Positions 36,568-40,706 of a DNA stretch of 40,706 nt are shown here, in pieces. Every line of letters begins with the position of its first letter. The first letter of the stretch is position 1. The stretch is from Patescibacteria group bacterium (lineage in GTDB: Bacteria > Patescibacteriota > Minisyncoccia > Minisyncoccales > PEYH01). Location of the stretch: assembly GCA_018817645.1 (NCBI GenBank), contig JAHITK010000023.1, positions 1 through 40,706 on the forward strand. The letters are read 5' to 3'. Below the pieces are notes generated by a model. It had not been told where the DNA came from. It was given only the letters and a program-made list of their open reading frames with translations, and searched no databases. The position numbers were made by a program, and so were the translations under genes.

Positions 36568-37221
36568 TCAGTAGGCAATGATAATGCCTATCATCAACCA
36601 CCACCAAAAGGCAGTAGCGCAACAGGGAGAAGGACAGCAAGGCGCTGGAACGGGATGCGTTTGGTAGCAGGTCGGCGGCACAGGACAGGTCGGCGCAGGA
36701 CTCACTGGCCTTGTCGAACATTGAGGAGGGCTTGTAGCCGAGATAAACGGCATCATCCTCTCCCCTACCCAGATACAATCCTCGCGCACAATGCACCATT
36801 GCCAGATATCGCGTATTGACAGATAGGGACCTTGACTCCTACAGAAATCGGGCAAGAGCAATTTGAACGGCGAGAAAAGCACAGTCAACTTTTGGCTCTT
36901 TCCGATTGGGAAAAGCATAGACAACGGAAGAACGTTCAGCCCGGCGCTCTTATAGTTGCCCCTGTCCTGCGAGTTCGGAAAAAGCATATACTGCTCCGAC
37001 CTGGAATCTCCCTGATAGAAAACATAGAGATAGCCCGAACAGGGCAGGGTTACGCTCCCGTAGAAATGGTCATCGCTGACGCTCAGACCAATGACTAAGG
37101 GATTGCCTGCGAAGACCCGTCCACCAATCCATACTTGCTGACTCTGGCTTGCTGAAACAGCCAAACCGCCGATGACCAAGGCAAGAGCCAATGCTGTTGC
37201 CGCCAAGATTTTCTTTTTCAT
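36568..37221 (-). CDS. secreted hypothetical protein with Cys/Pro-rich C-terminus and terminal hydrophobic helix
   Basis: SD GGAGGAGG precedes internal ATG at 37221 (MKKKILAATALALALVIGGLAVSAS signal peptide); listed ORF starts at 37272; C-term PAPTCPVPPTCYQTHPVPAPCCPSPCCATAFWWWLMIGIIIAY. Confidence 0.72.
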   Translation of the reverse strand: MKKKILAATALALALVIGGLAVSASQSQQVWIGGRVFAGNPLVIGLSVSDDHFYGSVTLPCSGYLYVFYQGDSRSEQYMLFPNSQDRGNYKSAGLNVLPLSMLFPIGKSQKLTVLFSPFKLLLPDFCRSQGPYLSIRDIWQWCIVREDCIWVGERMMPFISATSPPQCSTRPVSPAPTCPVPPTCYQTHPVPAPCCPSPCCATAFWWWLMIGIIIAY

Positions 37222-37399
37222 TCTGCTTCCTCCTCCGGATTTGGAATCTATCGCGACAAGAATATGCCGCAATATACTATTGAAATATTAGTGAATAATT
37301 ATAACTTTGTCAACCTCCCCGCTTAAGGGCGGGTGCTTGACATAAAATTTTAATTAGGTATGATTAAAATAATCTTTACAATTTCATAGGGGGCGCAAA

Positions 37400-38029
37400 A
37401 TGAAAAGAAAAGCGCTAATGTTGGTAGTGGCGGCCATACTGCTCTTGGGCATAGCAAGCGCAGCAATGGCCAAGGACTATTCAATCTGTCCACCCCCGAG
37501 CCCTCGAAATCCCTGCTTTTACGGATTTGAAACCGACATCCAAATAGGCACGGCTTGGCCGTCCTATGTCGGGGTAGATCTCGGCTTCCTGATTCAGGGG
37601 GACTTCAGCCTTGGGTTCGGAGGATCGTATATGGTCGTAGAGACGCAAGACCTGATTGGGGGGTATGCCAAGATAGGCATAGCGGCTCTTGACATCATTA
37701 AGGGCAGGGTCCTCCTCAGCCCTGACCGAGCTGAATGGTATGGCAGCTTTAAGTTCAAGATACCATTGGCTCTGTTGTTCGCGTGCGACCCATTTTCTGT
37801 GGGATTCCAATATGTAGAGTCCTACCTTCGGCATGACTGTGGATCCACGTACCTTCAGTCCTTCTCCACTTTTCTCGGCATCGACATGTTCGTCAACAAG
37901 GGTCAAGCCGAGATCTGGCTCGAGATGCAATCCCCGCACAATCGCGAGATTGTCCGATCTTGCAGCCGACGATATGTGATTGACCGAGAAACACTGCAGT
38001 TTGAATTCGGGTTCGCCTTCTGCTTTTAA
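37400..38029 (+). CDS. secreted hypothetical protein
   Basis: Signal peptide MKRKALMLVVAAILLLGIASAAMA; upstream gggggc SD-like tract; downstream terminator. Confidence 0.75.
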   Translation: MKRKALMLVVAAILLLGIASAAMAKDYSICPPPSPRNPCFYGFETDIQIGTAWPSYVGVDLGFLIQGDFSLGFGGSYMVVETQDLIGGYAKIGIAALDIIKGRVLLSPDRAEWYGSFKFKIPLALLFACDPFSVGFQYVESYLRHDCGSTYLQSFSTFLGIDMFVNKGQAEIWLEMQSPHNREIVRSCSRRYVIDRETLQFEFGFAFCF

Positions 38030-38054
38030 GAAGGCGCCCGATGAATCAGGACCA

Positions 38055-38084
38055 GGGGTCTCTAACGAGACCCCCTCTTTTTTA
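38055..38084 (+). terminator. Rho-independent terminator
   Basis: ggggtctctaacgagacccc then ctcttttttattt. Confidence 0.88.
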
Positions 38085-38528
38085 TTTAATAAACTCTTCT
38101 AAATATTTTTCTTTTTTCTGCAAGGACTCAAGCATCTTTTTCAGCTCCGCCATTTTTAATTCCCGGCCAGCCACGAGTTTGTGCCAGGCCTCCAATTCTT
38201 TCGTCCTCTCTCGCAGCGCCATCTTACTCCTGGCTATTTCCTCCGCTCTTTCTATCAGCGCCTTCTTGCTTTCAATAATGGCCCTTGTCCTTTCCTCAAT
38301 CATTTTTTCCAAAACTTCTTTTTGGCGTTCCTCGGCTAAAGAATAGGCGATAAGCAAAGCCCCTATTAAGGCATAAGCGGTCAGAATCAATATATTGATT
38401 ATTCTCGCGACGATATCAACGGATAATAAAACTTTAACAAGAGATATTAAGACAACGGACATTACTAAAACATTAACTAAGGCAACTCTTATTTTAAAAA
38501 AATTCTTTTTGAAAATATTTTTTATCAT
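38082..38528 (-). CDS. membrane protein with long coiled coil
   Basis: Two N-terminal TM segments followed by a charged heptad-like region. Confidence 0.7.
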   Translation of the reverse strand: MIKNIFKKNFFKIRVALVNVLVMSVVLISLVKVLLSVDIVARIINILILTAYALIGALLIAYSLAEERQKEVLEKMIEERTRAIIESKKALIERAEEIARSKMALRERTKELEAWHKLVAGRELKMAELKKMLESLQKKEKYLEEFIK

Positions 38529-38676
38529 AGACGCGAATAAAAGTCATTAAATAATCGGCGAGAGTAAAATTCGGCAACTTCTGCGATAGCGATTGAATCA
38601 TCGTCAAAATTCATAATCGCGCTTTGAGTATTCTTTTATTTTATCATTTTATCATTTTTAAAAATAATAAACAAAA

Positions 38677-38711
38677 AAATCACTTCTCTATTGCGAACAA
38701 AGAAGTGATTT
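38677..38711 (-). terminator. terminator downstream of hpf
   Basis: aaatcacttct...agaagtgattt with minus-strand T-tract. Confidence 0.75.
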
Positions 38712-38740
38712 CTTTGGTATTGATTTAATTAAATGCCTCT

Positions 38741-39187
38741 CTAAATTTCTCTCTTAAATTTTCCGCTCCGCAAGATCTCCGTCGTGCGAAATCTTTCTTT
38801 GAGTTTTCGCGCCCATTTCCTGGCCCGCGCCACGCGCCTCCCTTTATATTTCTTAACCTCTCTTTGAATTTCTTCTTTGGCAGTATTAATGGCGGTCCTT
38901 AAATCATTATCCCGAGCCACTGCCCTCAATGATTTCTTGGGCAGTGATAACTGCACTTCAGCACGAAAAACATCACCTTTAAGGTGATGTTTTGAAATTT
39001 TTCCAATTTCAACAAATGCTTCTGTTTTTTCCCTTTCTCCGGCAAAAAATTCGTCCGGCCCGAAAGCTCCTAAAATTCTTTCCAATTCTCCAATTTTATC
39101 ATTGACCCAGATTACCAGAGCTTCATCTAAATCAATATTTGTGGTTTTGATGTTAACTTTCATTTCTTTCTCTCTATCCCTCTTCAA
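38741..39187 (-). CDS. hpf: ribosome hibernation promoting factor / RaiA family (short form)
   Basis: MKVNIKTTNIDLDEALVIWVNDKIGELERIL..., VEIGKISKHHLKGDVFRAEVQLSLPKKSLRAVARDNDLRTAINTAKEEIQREVKKYKGR; internal ATG (MKVNI) is the likelier start. Confidence 0.88.
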   Translation of the reverse strand: MKRDREKEMKVNIKTTNIDLDEALVIWVNDKIGELERILGAFGPDEFFAGEREKTEAFVEIGKISKHHLKGDVFRAEVQLSLPKKSLRAVARDNDLRTAINTAKEEIQREVKKYKGRRVARARKWARKLKERFRTTEILRSGKFKREI

Positions 39188-39212
39188 ATGATAAATTAAA
39201 TCTTAAGAAGAT

Positions 39213-39290
39213 TTATCTCTTCTTCTTTTTCTTCGTCGTTTTCTTCTTTTTTGCTACCTTCTTTTTGGCGGCCTTCTTTCTTTTAACCAT
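39213..39290 (-). CDS. 25-aa Lys-rich micro-protein
   Basis: ATG...TAA encodes MVKRKKAAKKKVAKKKKTTKKKKKR; below the ORF-track length cutoff. Confidence 0.6.
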   Translation of the reverse strand: MVKRKKAAKKKVAKKKKTTKKKKKR

Positions 39291-39385
39291 AGTAGTTTAA
39301 ACTTTTAATTATTAAAATGAGAATTTCATCGGCCTCCTTTAATACATTTTCTTTCTTTTAAAAAAATATGTCAATGTGGAAAACT

Positions 39386-40354
39386 TTAAATAATAAAAAT
39401 CTCTTCTTCTAAATCAATTTGAAATTTATTTTTGATTTCTTTCTTGATAAACGCTATCAATTCTAAAACATCTTTCGCCGTCGCTCCCCCTAAATTAATA
39501 ATAAAGTTGCAATGTTTCTCCGATATCTGCGCCCGGCCGATTATTTTGCCTTTAAGCCCGGCTTTTTCTATCAGGAATCCGGCCGGAATAAATCCGTTTT
39601 TCGCAATTTCCGGATAATTATTTTTTGTCTCCGCTGTTAATTCGGGATTTTTAAAAACTGATCCAGCGGAAGGATAATTTAAAGGATGGCGTTCTGCCCG
39701 ATAATTTTTATGCTCATTAATCTTTCTTTTAATATCTTCTTTATCTCCTTCCTTCAACTGAAATTCGCCGGAGAGAATAATGAAATTTTTATTTTCTTTA
39801 AAAATGCTGGAGCGATAATCAAAATGACATTCTTGGGCATCGCATTGCCTGATTTCCTCTTTGGCAGTATCAAAATATTCAACTCTTTTTAGCACATCTA
39901 ATATCTGCCCGCCGAAAGCGCCGGCATTGCCCCTGATTGCTCCTCCCACAGTGCCATAAATGCCGGCTGCCCATTCCAGTCCGGACAATCCTGCCTCCGC
40001 CGCCAATCTTACCAAATCCGACAACATAACCCCTGCCTCGGCCCAAATAATATTATTTTGGATTTTGGATTTCCCGCCTGCAACCCGCCCCGGGCGGGTA
40101 GCAAGGCGGGCAGGTGAATTTTGAACTTTTATTATCAGCCCGTCAAATCCTTCATCAGGAAACAAAATATTGCTCCCGGCGCCCAAAATAAAAAAAGGCA
40201 ATCCGCATTTTTCGGCTGCTTTAATGGCTTTTATGATTTCTTGCTTATTGTCGGCAACGAAAAAAAATTTCGCGTTTCCGCCGATTTTGAAAGTTGTATA
40301 TTCTGCCAGAGGAACGTTTTCCCTCACTCCCGGCAGTAATTCTTTAATACACAT
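39386..40354 (-). CDS. murB: UDP-N-acetylenolpyruvoylglucosamine reductase
   Basis: NVPLAEYTTFKIGGNAKFF, LGAGSNILFPDEGF, AGIYGTVGGAIRGNAGAFG, YRSSIFKE, AGSVFKNP. Confidence 0.96.
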   Translation of the reverse strand: MCIKELLPGVRENVPLAEYTTFKIGGNAKFFFVADNKQEIIKAIKAAEKCGLPFFILGAGSNILFPDEGFDGLIIKVQNSPARLATRPGRVAGGKSKIQNNIIWAEAGVMLSDLVRLAAEAGLSGLEWAAGIYGTVGGAIRGNAGAFGGQILDVLKRVEYFDTAKEEIRQCDAQECHFDYRSSIFKENKNFIILSGEFQLKEGDKEDIKRKINEHKNYRAERHPLNYPSAGSVFKNPELTAETKNNYPEIAKNGFIPAGFLIEKAGLKGKIIGRAQISEKHCNFIINLGGATAKDVLELIAFIKKEIKNKFQIDLEEEIFII

Positions 40355-40398
40355 TCAATGTTAATTTTTAATTTCTTAATGAACCCTATGTAAAATCC

Positions 40399-40560
40399 CG
40401 AACTTAAAAATCCAAAATCCAAAGTTCAAATGTCAAATCAAGCTCAAAATCCAAATTGAAGAAATGTATTCTTTTGACATTGAGTCATTTGGATTTGCCT
40501 GTCCTGAACCTGTTGAAGGGATTTGACATTGGGATTTTGACATTTGGATTTGGGATTTTC
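40399..40560. repeat. AAATCC-type degenerate inverted repeat tract
   Basis: aaaatccaaaatccaaagttcaaatgtcaaatc ... gatttgacattgggattttgacatttggatttgggatttt. Confidence 0.8.
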
Positions 40561-40565
40561 CCAAG

Positions 40566-40706
40566 TGGGCCCCCGCCGGTTAACTCTAGAAAACTTTTAA
40601 AGAGTGTTGCCATTATGACTCACCAACGGAAGAAGACCCTTATGGGCCCCCGCCGGTTAACTCTAGAAAACTTTTAAAGAGTGTTGCCATTATGACTCAC
40701 CAACGG
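40566..40706. repeat. 77-bp tandem repeat (about 1.8 units) at window end
   Basis: 64-bp tgggcccccgccggttaactctagaaaacttttaaagagtgttgccattatgactcaccaacgg identical at 40566-40629 and 40643-40706. Confidence 0.95.

Noticed and set aside
40566-40706. Possible two-repeat CRISPR
   Set aside because: 64-bp repeat with a 13-bp gap is outside CRISPR geometry; better read as a 77-bp tandem repeat.

Overview
The window looks like a chromosomal segment of a Patescibacteria/CPR (Parcubacteria-like) genome using the standard code. This lineage call is an inference from gene content and repeat style; no search was run. The housekeeping backbone, mostly on the minus strand, includes ftsX-ftsE, prfB (with an intact programmed +1 frameshift missed by the ORF track), a FtsB/DivIC-like gene, lepA, murJ, rnpB, RNase HI, a DHH/RecJ-like gene, pgk, a VirD4/TraG-like ATPase, a sigma-region-4/HARE-HTH protein, secF-secD, a HAD hydrolase, secA, hpf and murB. 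tRNA-Gln(CTG), tRNA-Thr(CGT) and tRNA-Gly(CCC) are also present. The main accessory region is at 1769-10882. It is a tight six-gene minus-strand operon: XRE regulator, RadC/JAB, PD-(D/E)XK nuclease with a DUF5655-like C-terminus, HSDR_N-N6-MTase fusion, two-TRD HsdS, and OLD-family ATPase-TOPRIM nuclease. No HsdR translocase is present. Near-perfect inverted repeats of at least 110 bp bracket this operon. It abuts a large serine recombinase with its own 83-bp inverted repeats, whose ORF stops inside tRNA-Gln. This is the best candidate for a new mobile defence system. Other items of note: two families of intergenic palindromic repeats at three loci, including a 50-bp perfect palindrome; repeat-derived inserts inside SecA and MurB; a deletion-fused ABC transporter remnant; a deoxynucleoside kinase islet; a cluster of secreted Cys/Pro-rich and PKD proteins with strong Shine-Dalgarno sites; unlisted micro-ORFs; and a 77-bp tandem repeat at the end of the window.
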